A stretch of 64,000 nt of DNA from Segatella copri. GTDB taxonomy: Bacteria; Bacteroidota; Bacteroidia; Bacteroidales; Bacteroidaceae. The position numbers were made by a program, and so were the translations under genes. The notes under the pieces were generated by a model that was not told the origin of the DNA, did not search any database, and saw only the letters and a list, made by a program, of their open reading frames with translations. Below, piece by piece: positions 7,468 to 16,084 of this stretch (the stretch's first letter is position 1; each line of letters starts with the position of its first letter). The stretch is from positions 1,798,001-1,862,000 of the forward strand of contig NZ_JAPDUW010000001.1 of the NCBI RefSeq assembly GCF_026015295.1, written 5' to 3'.

Positions 7468-8448
7468 TCATTGCTGTTCCAGCAGATAATCTACCGTTTC
7501 CAGGTCGAGATGCGCCTTGCTCACCGAGCGCGGCACGCTGCGCAACTGGAGTTTGCACTTGTCAGAAGGGTTGTTAGCCAGATCGTTATAATCTACTACC
7601 ACCTTAAACTGGCTCGGCTTGATGGTTCTGAAGAGGCTGGCTCCGATGGTGAATCTTACCGCCACTTTAGAAGGGAAGGTACGGAGCACCATGTTATCAG
7701 GCATGTTGATGGCCGTAACAGGCACATCGACCGACTCTTCGGTAAGCACATCAGGATATACCGCCAGACGCACCATCTGAGGCACAATCTTCATGCCACG
7801 TATCTTCTTGATAGGTACGTTGCGATGAATGGTATCCTGCAGGTTGCGCATGTTGAACGGCTCGATTTCTACCGATTCCAACTCATCGAGCTGCTTCTTG
7901 TTGGCATAAACCGTAACCGTAGACGGCAGGAATTCGGTATGTGCCAGATAATAGCTCTTGCTGGTTGTAATCTTACCTCTGAACACCACAGGCACTCGCT
8001 TGGAAGAGCCGTAGGTGAAGAAGAAATCGTATTTTGCCGGCTTGATGGAGATCAGTTTGGTAGAGCCATAGAGCTGGGATGCCACCTGTTTCTGCACATC
8101 AGCCATCGGAATCTGTCCCGTTCCCGTTTCCTCGTCGGCATAATTGGCAAACCGGAATGTGAGCGGATGAATCTTGCCTCCGTAAGCATAGGTAACGAGT
8201 GTGAATCCCTTATCGCGCACCGTAATATGCACGGTATCAGGGAGTTCGCCGGTTATCACCGCATTGCGGGGCACGCCCGTTAACTGCACAGGAATATTGA
8301 ATTCTCTCTCGGTAGTCTCATTGAGCGTCATCATCAGCCAGAAGATGCCGCTGAGAGCGAGAAAGAACAAAAAAATCAGAAACTCCTTATTCAGACCACT
8401 GAACAGGAAGTTTCTGACAGCTTTTAATATGCTCTTGATACTATGCAT
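7468..8448 (-). CDS. YbbR-like (CdaR-type) membrane-anchored protein
   Basis: 326 residues from the ATG at 8448. An N-terminal transmembrane segment (EFLIFLFFLALSGIFWLMM) is followed by extracytoplasmic YbbR repeats (FNIPVQLTGVPRNAVITGEL, DTVHITVRDKG). In Firmicutes YbbR/CdaR proteins regulate the diadenylate cyclase CdaA; whether this applies here is unknown, and no cdaA is adjacent. An upstream in-frame start at 8475 exists, but the start at 8448 overlaps the yajC stop by eight bases (ATGCATAG), suggesting translational coupling. Gene order nusB-yajC-ybbR-coaE is common in the phylum. Confidence 0.88.
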   Translation of the reverse strand: MHSIKSILKAVRNFLFSGLNKEFLIFLFFLALSGIFWLMMTLNETTEREFNIPVQLTGVPRNAVITGELPDTVHITVRDKGFTLVTYAYGGKIHPLTFRFANYADEETGTGQIPMADVQKQVASQLYGSTKLISIKPAKYDFFFTYGSSKRVPVVFRGKITTSKSYYLAHTEFLPSTVTVYANKKQLDELESVEIEPFNMRNLQDTIHRNVPIKKIRGMKIVPQMVRLAVYPDVLTEESVDVPVTAINMPDNMVLRTFPSKVAVRFTIGASLFRTIKPSQFKVVVDYNDLANNPSDKCKLQLRSVPRSVSKAHLDLETVDYLLEQQ

Positions 8449-8755
8449 TAGGTGTCTGACTAGCTGCATCAGCAAACACGTAGCCCTTAGCTACAGTGAT
8501 TACCACGCCACGAGCTATCTCAACATCAACGGTATTAGCCTCGAGGTCAACACGCTTAACAGTGCCATAAACACCGCCGCCTGTAACCACCTTGGTACCC
8601 TCTGCCAAAGCATTCTGGAACTTGCGGATTTCCTTCTGCTTCTTCTGCTGAGGACGGATCATAAAGAACCACATGATAGCGAAAATAGCTACCATCATGA
8701 TGAGAAAAGTCATGCTGCTACCACCGGCAGCTGCTTGCAATACTAAATTTGTCAT
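8441..8755 (-). CDS. yajC: Preprotein translocase auxiliary subunit YajC
   Basis: 104 residues with one N-terminal transmembrane helix (MTFLIMMVAIFAIMWFFMI) followed by the diagnostic RPQQKKQKEIRKFQNAL and a small cytoplasmic domain (GTKVVTGGGVYGTVKRVD). It associates with SecDF in the Sec pathway. Its stop codon overlaps the ybbR start. The 79-base gap after nusB holds a small GGCCT/AGGCC hairpin (8811-8826) but no promoter that I can see. Confidence 0.95.
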   Translation of the reverse strand: MTNLVLQAAAGGSSMTFLIMMVAIFAIMWFFMIRPQQKKQKEIRKFQNALAEGTKVVTGGGVYGTVKRVDLEANTVDVEIARGVVITVAKGYVFADAASQTPNA

Positions 8756-8834
8756 GTCGTTAAAGTATTATCTATTATTATTTTATGTTCTATTATATAA
8801 ATAAGGTGTGGCCTGTAAGAAAGGCCTCCGTTAT

Positions 8835-9902
8835 TTACTCACCCTCGCCCGGAGCGCGGTGAATGCGCGGACGACGGCCGGCTGGGTGCTGGTTGTCTGG
8901 GCGCTGTTTGCCGGCATGTTCGCCGTGCTGTGCATGCTGATGCTGCTTGCGCTCAGGCATCTCCTTCTGGATGAGGTTGCGGCTGATGAGCTCGCGGCAG
9001 ATGCTGTCGAGCATACCGTTAACATAACCGCCGCTTCGAGGAGTGCTGTATGCCTTGGCAAGTTCTACATACTCGTTGATAGTGACGGTAGCCGGGATGC
9101 CAGGGAAGTTCATCACCTCGGCGATGGCAATCTGCATGATAATCACATCCATATAGGCAAGACGTGAGAAATCCCAGTTGCGCAAAGCCTCGCTCATATA
9201 GCGCTGGTAGGTATCGCAGTTGAGGATGGTAGCACGGAAGAGCTTGCGTGCAAACTCTCTGTCTTCAGCATCCTTATATTCCGGCAGCAATTCCTGCTTG
9301 GCCTTAGCTTCCGGGTCGAAACGCTTGATAGTCTTCAATACGAAAGTATCTATGATATCCTTGTCATCGTTCCAGTAGAGGCTCTTCTCCTCGAGGAATG
9401 CATCAAGATCTTCATTGTTCTGAATGAACTGCTTGTAGATACGGCGCCATACCTCACGGTCGCGGCTGTACTCGTCGAGATCGGCGAGTTCCTCATCAAT
9501 AGCACCGCTGATATAATCAGCATAGAGATCACTAGACGTAATAGCAGTATACACTTTGCGCACCATTTCGATATCCTCATCCCAGTTGGAATGCTTAACA
9601 TCTATCCATTCGAGCAGCATCTTGTTCTCTTCGAGCTGCAGAGCGAACTTATTGAATGCGAAACGTGGTGAAGGTTCCTGCTCCCCCTCTCTCTTGGCAC
9701 GAGCTACATCTACATCGTAGCGCTTGCGTGCCTCCTGGGTGATGGCAACGATGAGCTGCAACATGTAGTTGTACAAATCGTATGACTTGGAGAGACTAAA
9801 CATCAGCTCCTTCTCAGCGTTCTCCATGTTATGATCGCTGTTTTGATAGTATGCGTAGGTTAACTGCACAATCTTACGTCTTATCAAATCCCTATTAATC
9901 AT
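8835..9902 (-). CDS. nusB: Transcription antitermination factor NusB, long Bacteroidota form
   Basis: 355 residues against about 140 in Proteobacteria. The long form with an N-terminal extension is normal in Bacteroidota. The NusB RNA-binding fold is in the second half: ILNCDTYQRYMSEALRNWDF, RLAYMDVIIMQIAIAEVMNF, IPATVTINEYVELAKAYSTP, then GYVNGMLDSICRELI. It binds boxA RNA with NusE/S10 in rRNA antitermination. The last 36 residues after LIQKEMPERK form a His/Gln/Arg/Pro/Gly-rich tail that looks unstructured. It is the first gene of the nusB-yajC-ybbR-coaE-DUF5606 run; a likely promoter lies at 9952-9983. Confidence 0.93.
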   Translation of the reverse strand: MINRDLIRRKIVQLTYAYYQNSDHNMENAEKELMFSLSKSYDLYNYMLQLIVAITQEARKRYDVDVARAKREGEQEPSPRFAFNKFALQLEENKMLLEWIDVKHSNWDEDIEMVRKVYTAITSSDLYADYISGAIDEELADLDEYSRDREVWRRIYKQFIQNNEDLDAFLEEKSLYWNDDKDIIDTFVLKTIKRFDPEAKAKQELLPEYKDAEDREFARKLFRATILNCDTYQRYMSEALRNWDFSRLAYMDVIIMQIAIAEVMNFPGIPATVTINEYVELAKAYSTPRSGGYVNGMLDSICRELISRNLIQKEMPERKQHQHAQHGEHAGKQRPDNQHPAGRRPRIHRAPGEGE

Positions 9903-9951
9903 TCTCTAATGTTTTTAAAAGATTCATTTATTAAATTACCTAATACGCTTG

Positions 9952-9983
9952 CAAAAATACACATTAAATAGGTAATAGACAAG
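9952..9983 (-). promoter_or_regulatory. Promoter of the nusB operon
   Basis: On the minus strand TATTTTTG (9959 to 9952) matches TAnnTTTG, and CTTG (9983 to 9980) sits 20 bases upstream. About 40 bases of leader precede the nusB start. Confidence 0.6.
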
Positions 9984-10071
9984 AAAACGGGCAAAAATTT
10001 CAGTTTATTTAAGCAAAAAATTGTATTTTCAATATTTTTTCTGCATGTAGAACATGTTTTTCGGCAAAAAG

Positions 10072-10103
10072 TTTGCTCATTCCAAATAATTTTCGTAATT
10101 TTG
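10072..10103 (+). promoter_or_regulatory. Promoter of the L25-pth operon
   Basis: TTTG at 10072-10075 and TAATTTTG at 10096-10103, 20 bases apart, match the consensus. The leader of about 80 bases (10104-10186) has only weak local pairing (GCTTT/AAGC) and no obvious riboswitch. Confidence 0.75.
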
Positions 10104-10186
10104 CACCCGCTTTAAGCAAAGCTAATCCGTGTGATGGCGAGTTAAGGCACATTTTTTATTAATAACTTAATTTAGAGTAACACAAA

Positions 10187-10792
10187 ATGAAAGAGATTAA
10201 TGTAACAGGTCAGAAGCGTACAGACCTTGGCAAGAAAGCTTCTAAGACATTGCGTAAGGAAGGTTTGATTCCATGTAACCTTTATGGTGAGAAGAAGGGC
10301 GAGAACGGTGCTCCTGAGGCTTTGTCATTCGCAGTTCCATTCGCTGAGTTGCGTAAAATCATCTACACTCCTCATGTATACGTTATCAACCTCATCATCG
10401 ACGGTGAGAGCCACACAGCTATCATGAAGGAGATCCAGTTCCACCCAACAACAGACGCTCCTCTGCACGTTGACTTCTACGAGGTTAACGACAAGAAGCC
10501 TATCACTATCGGTATTCCAGTTAAGTTGACAGGTCTTGCACAGGGTGTACGTGATGGTGGTCGTATGAACCTCTCTATCCGTAAGATCAACGTTACAGCT
10601 CCTTACCAGGTTATCCCTGAGCACCTCGATATCGACGTTACAGAGTTGAAGATCGGTAAGAGCATCAAGGTAGGTGACCTCTCATTCGAGGGTCTCGAGT
10701 TGGCTACAAGCAAGGCTGTTGTAGTTTGCTCTATCAAGATGACACGTAACGCTCAGCTCGCAGCTCAGACTGCTGAGGAAGAAGAGGCTTAA
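10187..10792 (+). CDS. rplY: 50S ribosomal protein L25/general stress protein Ctc
   Basis: 201 residues. The N-terminal L25 domain (RTDLGKKASKTLRKEGLIPC, LYGE) binds 5S rRNA. It is followed by the TL5/Ctc C-terminal beta domain (PITIGIPVKLTGLAQGVRDG, IDVTELKIGKSIKVGDLSFE). The codon use is that of a highly expressed gene (GTT, CGT, AAG, TCT). The acidic tail TAEEEEA is usual in the family. Own promoter at 10072; pth follows after 51 bases. Confidence 0.95.
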   Translation: MKEINVTGQKRTDLGKKASKTLRKEGLIPCNLYGEKKGENGAPEALSFAVPFAELRKIIYTPHVYVINLIIDGESHTAIMKEIQFHPTTDAPLHVDFYEVNDKKPITIGIPVKLTGLAQGVRDGGRMNLSIRKINVTAPYQVIPEHLDIDVTELKIGKSIKVGDLSFEGLELATSKAVVVCSIKMTRNAQLAAQTAEEEEA

Positions 10793-10843
10793 TCACTGAG
10801 TCATCTAGAGATTTTACGAACCTGAGTAAAGCATTATCAAACA

Positions 10844-11416
10844 TTGGATAAATATTTGATTTGTGGGCTTGGTAACCCTGGCGATGAATACGCCGGCACC
10901 AGGCACAACACAGGATTTATGGTATTGGACGCTTTTGCTAAAGCGTCCAATATTCATTTTGAGGATAAGCGATATGGCTTCGTAGCCGAGACTACGCTCA
11001 AGGGAAGAAAGATTTTCCTGCTCAAACCTACCACATTCATGAACCTCAGCGGTAATGCGGTAAGATATTGGCTGAATCAGGAAAAGATTGACCAGAGCCG
11101 ACTGCTCGTTATCAGCGATGAGCTAGCCCTGCCTCTGGGTGCTTTCCGACTGAAGGCGAACGGCAGCAACGGTGGCCATAACGGATTGGGACATATCCAG
11201 CAGCTTATCGGTCAGAACTATGCCCGCCTGCGCATGGGCATCGGCAACGATTATCCGCGTGGCGGCCAGATAGACTGGGTGCTGGGCAAATATACTGAGG
11301 AAGACATGAAGCAGCTGCAGCCGGCCATCGACCTGGGTGTAGAGATTATCAAGAGCTTCGTATTGGCTGGTATCGACATCACCATGAACCAATACAATAA
11401 GCTAGGAAAGAAGTAA
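10844..11416 (+). CDS. pth: Peptidyl-tRNA hydrolase
   Basis: 190 residues. It releases peptides from prematurely dropped peptidyl-tRNA. Family motifs: [20 protein letters not shown] (catalytic His in TRHNTGF), [48 protein letters not shown]. The only start that includes the complete GLGNPG beta strand is a TTG at 10844. Overlap with the next gene is avoided by two bases, so pth and the S4 protein are translated from one mRNA. Confidence 0.95.
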   Translation: MDKYLICGLGNPGDEYAGTRHNTGFMVLDAFAKASNIHFEDKRYGFVAETTLKGRKIFLLKPTTFMNLSGNAVRYWLNQEKIDQSRLLVISDELALPLGAFRLKANGSNGGHNGLGHIQQLIGQNYARLRMGIGNDYPRGGQIDWVLGKYTEEDMKQLQPAIDLGVEIIKSFVLAGIDITMNQYNKLGKK

Positions 11417-11418
11417 TC

Positions 11419-11841
11419 ATGAAAGAATCAGCAAGAATAGACAAGTGGCTCTGGGCTGCCCGCATTTACAAGACCCGCAGCATTGCTGCCGATGCCTGTA
11501 AGAATGGCCGCGTCATGGTGGGAGGCGTAACGAGAAAGCCTTCCTTCATCATCAAGCGTGGCGATGTGGTGAGCGTAAAGAAAGCCCCTATCACCTACTC
11601 TTTCGAGGTTCTCGACTGCATAGAGCAGCGCGTAGGCGCCAAGATGCTGTATGGTGTCTATAAAAACGTAACCGACCCTAAGCAATACGAGCTCCTGGAG
11701 ATGAGCCGCATCAGCGGATTCGTAGACAGAGCAAGAGGCACTGGTCGCCCAACAAAGAAGGAACGCCGAGCCCTGGACGCCTTCGTAGATCCCGCCATGT
11801 TTGGATTTGACGAAGAAGACTGGGACGAGGATGAAGAATAA
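11419..11841 (+). CDS. S4-domain RNA-binding protein, Hsp15/HslR-like
   Basis: 140 residues. Residues 5-70 form an S4 domain (RIDKWLWAARIYKTRSIAAD, then NGRVMVGGVTRKPSFIIKRG). In E. coli HslR/Hsp15 binds free 50S subunits carrying nascent chains; this fits its place right after pth, since both deal with stalled translation. The C-terminal part has GTGRPTKKERRALDAF and a strongly acidic tail. Starts two bases after the pth stop. Confidence 0.88.
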   Translation: MKESARIDKWLWAARIYKTRSIAADACKNGRVMVGGVTRKPSFIIKRGDVVSVKKAPITYSFEVLDCIEQRVGAKMLYGVYKNVTDPKQYELLEMSRISGFVDRARGTGRPTKKERRALDAFVDPAMFGFDEEDWDEDEE

Positions 11842-11844
11842 AAT

Positions 11845-11884
11845 AAAACTCCCCCTACACTTCAAAGAGTATAGGGGGAGTTTT
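11845..11884 (+). terminator. Intrinsic terminator after the L25-pth-S4 operon
   Basis: AAAACTCCCCCTA (11845-11857) pairs with TAGGGGGAGTTTT (11872-11884). The T-run follows directly. From 11885 to 12044 the spacer is AT-rich and I see nothing further in it. Confidence 0.92.
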
Positions 11885-12044
11885 CTTGTGTAGTCATAAT
11901 TATCTTCCTTTCTTTCTTACTTTGCAAATATACAACATTTTAAGATACGATGCAAGAAAATTGGGATAATTATTGCTAAAAATATACGAAATAGAAACTT
12001 ATATGTGATATTTTGCTGCTTATTTTAAAATAAAGCTTAAAATA

Positions 12045-12076
12045 TTTGGAGCGAATAGAGAAAAAACATACCTTTG
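12045..12076 (+). promoter_or_regulatory. Promoter of the PorT-like barrel gene
   Basis: TTTG (12045-12048) and TACCTTTG (12069-12076) with a 20-base spacer. A leader of about 90 bases precedes the start codon. Confidence 0.78.
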
Positions 12077-12170
12077 CACCTAGTAAAAATGATGGAATCA
12101 GCATACACACTGATAACTAATCATACTCTATATGAGCATTATAAACTATTAATTTAAAATATTAGAGATT

Positions 12171-12752
12171 ATGAAAAAATTATTCGTTATGGCAGCTATG
12201 GTGCTGTCTTCAGTAGGTGCTTTCGCACAGTACAATGCAGGTGATGTTACAATTCAGCCTAAGGTAGGTTTGAACGTTTCATCTCTTACAGAGGATGATG
12301 CAGAATACAAAGCAGGCTTCGTTGGAGGTGCAGAGTTGGAGTATCATGTATCACCAATGTTTGGTATCAGCGGTGGTCTTCTCTACTCTATGCAGGGTGC
12401 AAAGATAAAAGACACAGATGTAAAGGTAAAGATGGATTATCTTAATATCCCTATTCTTGCCAACGTTTATGTAGCTCCAGGTCTTGCTTTAAAGGCAGGT
12501 ATCCAGCCAGCATTTAATCTTAGCAACAAGGTTAGTGTTGATGGCGTTACTGTAGATTACGATAAATATGCACCAGAGGGAGCAGAAGTAAAGTCTTTTG
12601 ATTTCTCTGTTCCTGTAGGCATCTCTTACGAGTATATGAACGTTTGCTTAGATGCTCGTTACAATATTGGTGTAACAAAGATTGCAGACTTTGACGATGC
12701 AGGTTGCAACTCTGTATTCCAGATTACATTGGGTTACAAGTTCGCTCTCTAA
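12171..12752 (+). CDS. Outer-membrane beta-barrel protein, PorT/OmpW-like
   Basis: 193 residues. The signal peptide MKKLFVMAAMVLSSVGAFAQ ends at a typical Bacteroidota AFA-Q cleavage site. The mature part alternates hydrophobic and polar residues and has the outer-membrane beta-barrel pattern (QPKVGLNVSSLTEDD, GFVGGAELEYHVSPMFGISG, GLLYSMQGAKI, LGYKFAL at the C-terminus ending in the barrel-closing strand). A small 8-stranded barrel is likely; function unknown. Codon bias suggests good expression. Single-gene unit with its own promoter and terminator. Confidence 0.88.
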   Translation: MKKLFVMAAMVLSSVGAFAQYNAGDVTIQPKVGLNVSSLTEDDAEYKAGFVGGAELEYHVSPMFGISGGLLYSMQGAKIKDTDVKVKMDYLNIPILANVYVAPGLALKAGIQPAFNLSNKVSVDGVTVDYDKYAPEGAEVKSFDFSVPVGISYEYMNVCLDARYNIGVTKIADFDDAGCNSVFQITLGYKFAL

Positions 12753-12781
12753 TCAAGAACTCTTGATAAGACAAAAATAAC

Positions 12782-12820
12782 AATCCCCGTTCTTCATTAC
12801 GAAGAGCGGGGATTTCTTTT
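12782..12820 (+). terminator. Intrinsic terminator after the PorT-like gene
   Basis: AATCCCCGTTCTTC (12782-12795) pairs with GAAGAGCGGGGATT (12801-12814), followed by TCTTTTTTT. Confidence 0.9.
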
Positions 12821-12897
12821 TTTCTCGTCATATCTGTTTGAAATAAGCCTCACATAAACATGGAGTGAGGCTTACTATCGTTTAAAATGAAGCCTTT

Positions 12898-15867
12898 CTA
12901 GAACATTCTGCCGCCTGGACGACCACCGCCAAAACCGCCATTGAAAGGACGGCCATGGAAGTTTGGACGGCCACCAGGACCACCAGGACCTTCAGGTCCA
13001 CCCCTACGGGCATCCTTGCCTCCGAAGAGATTCAGGCGGTAAATCACGTGCAGCATCGCATAGCTGTTGATGGCATTATACTCCGTATCCGTGCGGGATG
13101 TAGCAGAAATGGCACGAGAGAAAGTGCTCTGCTGGCGGAGAATATCGTAGAACTGTAGCATGATGGTAAGAGGCTTGCCCTTCAGGAAACCCTGAGAGAG
13201 CTGCGCATTCCATACAAACTCATCCGTATTCATGCTGCTGTCGCTATAACCGCGGCGGCTGCTGATAGAGAGGCTTGAGTTCAGACTGGTTCCCCAAGGC
13301 GCTGTAAGCGTCATGCTTGGTCCATAAGAGAACTGCCAGGTATTGAGGTTGCTGGTTGGCTGGAGCTTGTTCTTTGCCTTGTTATAAGTCAGCGTTCCGT
13401 CGAGCGAGAATTCAGCCCAGTCGTTACGATAGCTCAGAGAGAGATTCTGGCGCCATGTAAGGCTTCGGGTGGTATTCTTCAGTGAACTTGAATTCTGGTC
13501 AACACTCAGATAGCTCACATAATTGTTATAGTTGGCATGGGCTCCGGTATTGATATTCCAGACGCCCGCACTATCGATAGAACAGTTGAACATGAAGGCT
13601 CCCATCACATTCCAGTTGCCATTGATATTCTCTGGGGTTGTGGTGCGTCCACCCGTCTTCTCGTCATATTCTACCTTATTGCTGATACTGTTTCGGGTGG
13701 TAGAGAAGTTGACAAACGTCATGACACCCTTGTTATGATTCTGCACGAAGTTGTTGTAGAACAATCGGAAGTTCTGCGTAAACGAAGGCTTCAAGCCAGG
13801 GTTACCCTTCGAGATGTTCAGCGGGTCGCTGTCATCCACTACATTCAGCAACTGCGAGATGCTTGGCTGCGAGGTTGTACCGCGATAGTTGATGCGCAGG
13901 TTGCTCATCTTAGAGAAGCGGTAACGGAAATCGAGCGTAGGACTGAAATTAGTGACTGTGCGGACGGTATCCGTATGATTGCCCATATAATCGTAGATGA
14001 AGTTGGAGCGCTGTGGCTGAATCATCACACCGAAGTTGAGATTATACTTATTACGGATGAATCGCATCATCACCTGGATATCGTGAGTATAGTTCTTATA
14101 TTCAGAATACTTGCTCAGGTCATCATCCTTGGTATCCTCCCAATTGTTTCCTACCCTGTCGAGATAGCTGCCCCAGGTGCGGTAAACAGGAGTGATGCCA
14201 TCAAAGGAATAATCATCAAAACGGTAGGTGCTGCGATCACTCTTGGAATAGCTGTAAGTAAACTTATAGCTGAACTGCAGGAAGGTAGCCTTCCAGAGCG
14301 GTTCACTATAGGTAACCTGACCCGCATAGCTGTAATCCTTGGAAGGTGTCAGGTTATAACGGTTGATATCTGATGCGTTTTTGCCCTGTTCCAATTCCGC
14401 AAGATAATAGCGGGTATTCTTGAGCGAGATGCTCTTGCTGTCCTTATCTGTATACTTGGCATCGGCACGGAACGTGATATTACGGCCCTGGGAGTTCAGC
14501 TTGCGGTTATACTGCAGCATACCTTTCATATTGTTATTATCTGAATAGCTCAAGCCGCTGTTTTCCTGGCTGTTGACCAGTTTCTGGAGTTCATTCAGTT
14601 TACTCTTGCTTTCACCCGTAGAGAGGTCTTTCAGGAAAGCATCCTGAAGCGGATCATCTACATACTCGTAAGGATCGTCATTAAACTGGGCAGACAATCC
14701 GGTATTTCTGCCGTCGCTGGTATTCCAGGAGATGGAAGGACGGAAGAGGATATTGGTCATGGAATCAGGCATCCACTCCAATCGGATGTTACCATTCCAG
14801 CTGTTGCTGCGGGAGAAACTCTGGCTCAGGCTATTGCTGAAAGAGCTGCTGCTACCCATGAAGTTCTCGCTGGAACGACGGCTCCAAATATCACCATCGC
14901 TGTGATTCCAGCGAAGTGAAGTATTGAACTTGAATTTATCTTTCAGTTCATAATTATAGTTGGCAGCAATCATCTTGCTGGCATTCAAACCGTTGGCACC
15001 GCCCCAGAATCCTCTGCCAGGACCGCCTCCGAAACCACGGTCGCTGGTGTTATTGGCATTGGCAAAGAGCATGAATCGGTTGTTATCACTGAAATAACCT
15101 CCCATGCCACGCATATTGTAGCGGCTCTTGTTGCCCACACCCAGGTCGATATTGGAAATCAAACCCTTGTTCATACCCTTCTTCACACCGAAGTCGAGCA
15201 CGGTCTGCTCCTCGCCATCATCAATACCGGTCACCTTAGAGAGATCACTCTTCTCATCGTATGCCTTGATTTTCTCGATGATGCTGGTAGGCAGGTTCTT
15301 CAGGGCAGTCTTGGTATCGCCCGTCATAAACTCTTTGCCATCTACGAGAATCTTCTTTACTTCCTTACCATTGATCTTGATAGTACCGTCATCGCTCACC
15401 TCTGCACCCGGCAGACGCTTTACGAGTTCCTCTACTACCGAGCCTTCCGGTGTGCGATAGGCAGAAGAATTGTACACGAAAGTATCCTCCTTCAGAGTTA
15501 CCTTCTGAGCCATAGCTGTTACCACTGCACCTTTCAGCATGATAGCCTCAGCACCCAGCACAATCTTACCCATAGCCAGATCCTTGTTATCAGAAATTTG
15601 GATACGCTTCACGGTAGACTTGTATCCTACGCTCGAAATCTTGAGGAGATACTTGCCATTTGCCGGAGCGGTGACATGAAAGAGTCCATGCTCATTACTG
15701 ATGGCACCAGCCACATACGTGCTGTCGCTCTTAAGCAATTGAACAGTTACCTGCTCAATGGCCTCCTTGGTATCGCGGTCGGTAATCTGACCGGATATCA
15801 GTCGCTGTTGAGCAAAGGATGCTATTGCCATCAACAGCAGCAGCATCGTCAGAATCGATTTTTTCAT
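12898..15867 (-). CDS. TonB-dependent-receptor-like outer-membrane protein with carboxypeptidase-like regulatory domain
   Basis: 989 residues from the ATG at 15867; an in-frame ATG at 15912 would put 15 extra residues before the signal peptide MKKSILTMLLLLMAIASFAQ. Residues about 20-110 form a CarboxypepD_reg-like domain (QRLISGQITDRDTKEAIEQV). It continues with a plug-like region (VEELVKRLPGAEVSDDGTIK) and a long barrel of the OMP_b-brl_3 type. The C-terminus is a Gly/Pro/Arg-rich tail (GGPEGPGGPGGRPNFHGRPF...) extending beyond the barrel, and a Gly-rich loop follows the plug (GFGGGPGRGFWGGANG). No SusD partner is adjacent, so it is probably not part of a glycan utilisation locus. No convincing TAnnTTTG box was found upstream, so it may depend on another sigma factor. 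Confidence 0.88.
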   Translation of the reverse strand: MKKSILTMLLLLMAIASFAQQRLISGQITDRDTKEAIEQVTVQLLKSDSTYVAGAISNEHGLFHVTAPANGKYLLKISSVGYKSTVKRIQISDNKDLAMGKIVLGAEAIMLKGAVVTAMAQKVTLKEDTFVYNSSAYRTPEGSVVEELVKRLPGAEVSDDGTIKINGKEVKKILVDGKEFMTGDTKTALKNLPTSIIEKIKAYDEKSDLSKVTGIDDGEEQTVLDFGVKKGMNKGLISNIDLGVGNKSRYNMRGMGGYFSDNNRFMLFANANNTSDRGFGGGPGRGFWGGANGLNASKMIAANYNYELKDKFKFNTSLRWNHSDGDIWSRRSSENFMGSSSSFSNSLSQSFSRSNSWNGNIRLEWMPDSMTNILFRPSISWNTSDGRNTGLSAQFNDDPYEYVDDPLQDAFLKDLSTGESKSKLNELQKLVNSQENSGLSYSDNNNMKGMLQYNRKLNSQGRNITFRADAKYTDKDSKSISLKNTRYYLAELEQGKNASDINRYNLTPSKDYSYAGQVTYSEPLWKATFLQFSYKFTYSYSKSDRSTYRFDDYSFDGITPVYRTWGSYLDRVGNNWEDTKDDDLSKYSEYKNYTHDIQVMMRFIRNKYNLNFGVMIQPQRSNFIYDYMGNHTDTVRTVTNFSPTLDFRYRFSKMSNLRINYRGTTSQPSISQLLNVVDDSDPLNISKGNPGLKPSFTQNFRLFYNNFVQNHNKGVMTFVNFSTTRNSISNKVEYDEKTGGRTTTPENINGNWNVMGAFMFNCSIDSAGVWNINTGAHANYNNYVSYLSVDQNSSSLKNTTRSLTWRQNLSLSYRNDWAEFSLDGTLTYNKAKNKLQPTSNLNTWQFSYGPSMTLTAPWGTSLNSSLSISSRRGYSDSSMNTDEFVWNAQLSQGFLKGKPLTIMLQFYDILRQQSTFSRAISATSRTDTEYNAINSYAMLHVIYRLNLFGGKDARRGGPEGPGGPGGRPNFHGRPFNGGFGGGRPGGRMF

Positions 15868-16027
15868 TCTTATTTTTAATTTGTTATTATTTCCAACTAT
15901 GAGTGTTTTCACACATAATCGCTATGATATTCTATTATCATTTTTGTTACTCGATTGTTTTGACGCGTTAAATACACCAAGGTTTAATGCATTCTGAGAT
16001 AAAAAACGCAAATTTAGCAACTTTTTT

Positions 16028-16058
16028 TTTGTATTGTCTCCATTTTAGTGTATCTTTG
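16028..16058 (+). promoter_or_regulatory. Promoter of aroB
   Basis: TTTG (16028-16031) and TATCTTTG (16051-16058), spacer 19, just 27 bases before the aroB ATG. Confidence 0.78.
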
Positions 16059-16084
16059 CACAAAAATTAATACGTTAGAATGTT

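Noticed and set aside
13537..14373. Plus-strand open frame (278 codons) inside the large receptor gene
   Set aside because: Composition (Ile/Val/Thr/His/Arg) is that of an antisense shadow; no start signals.
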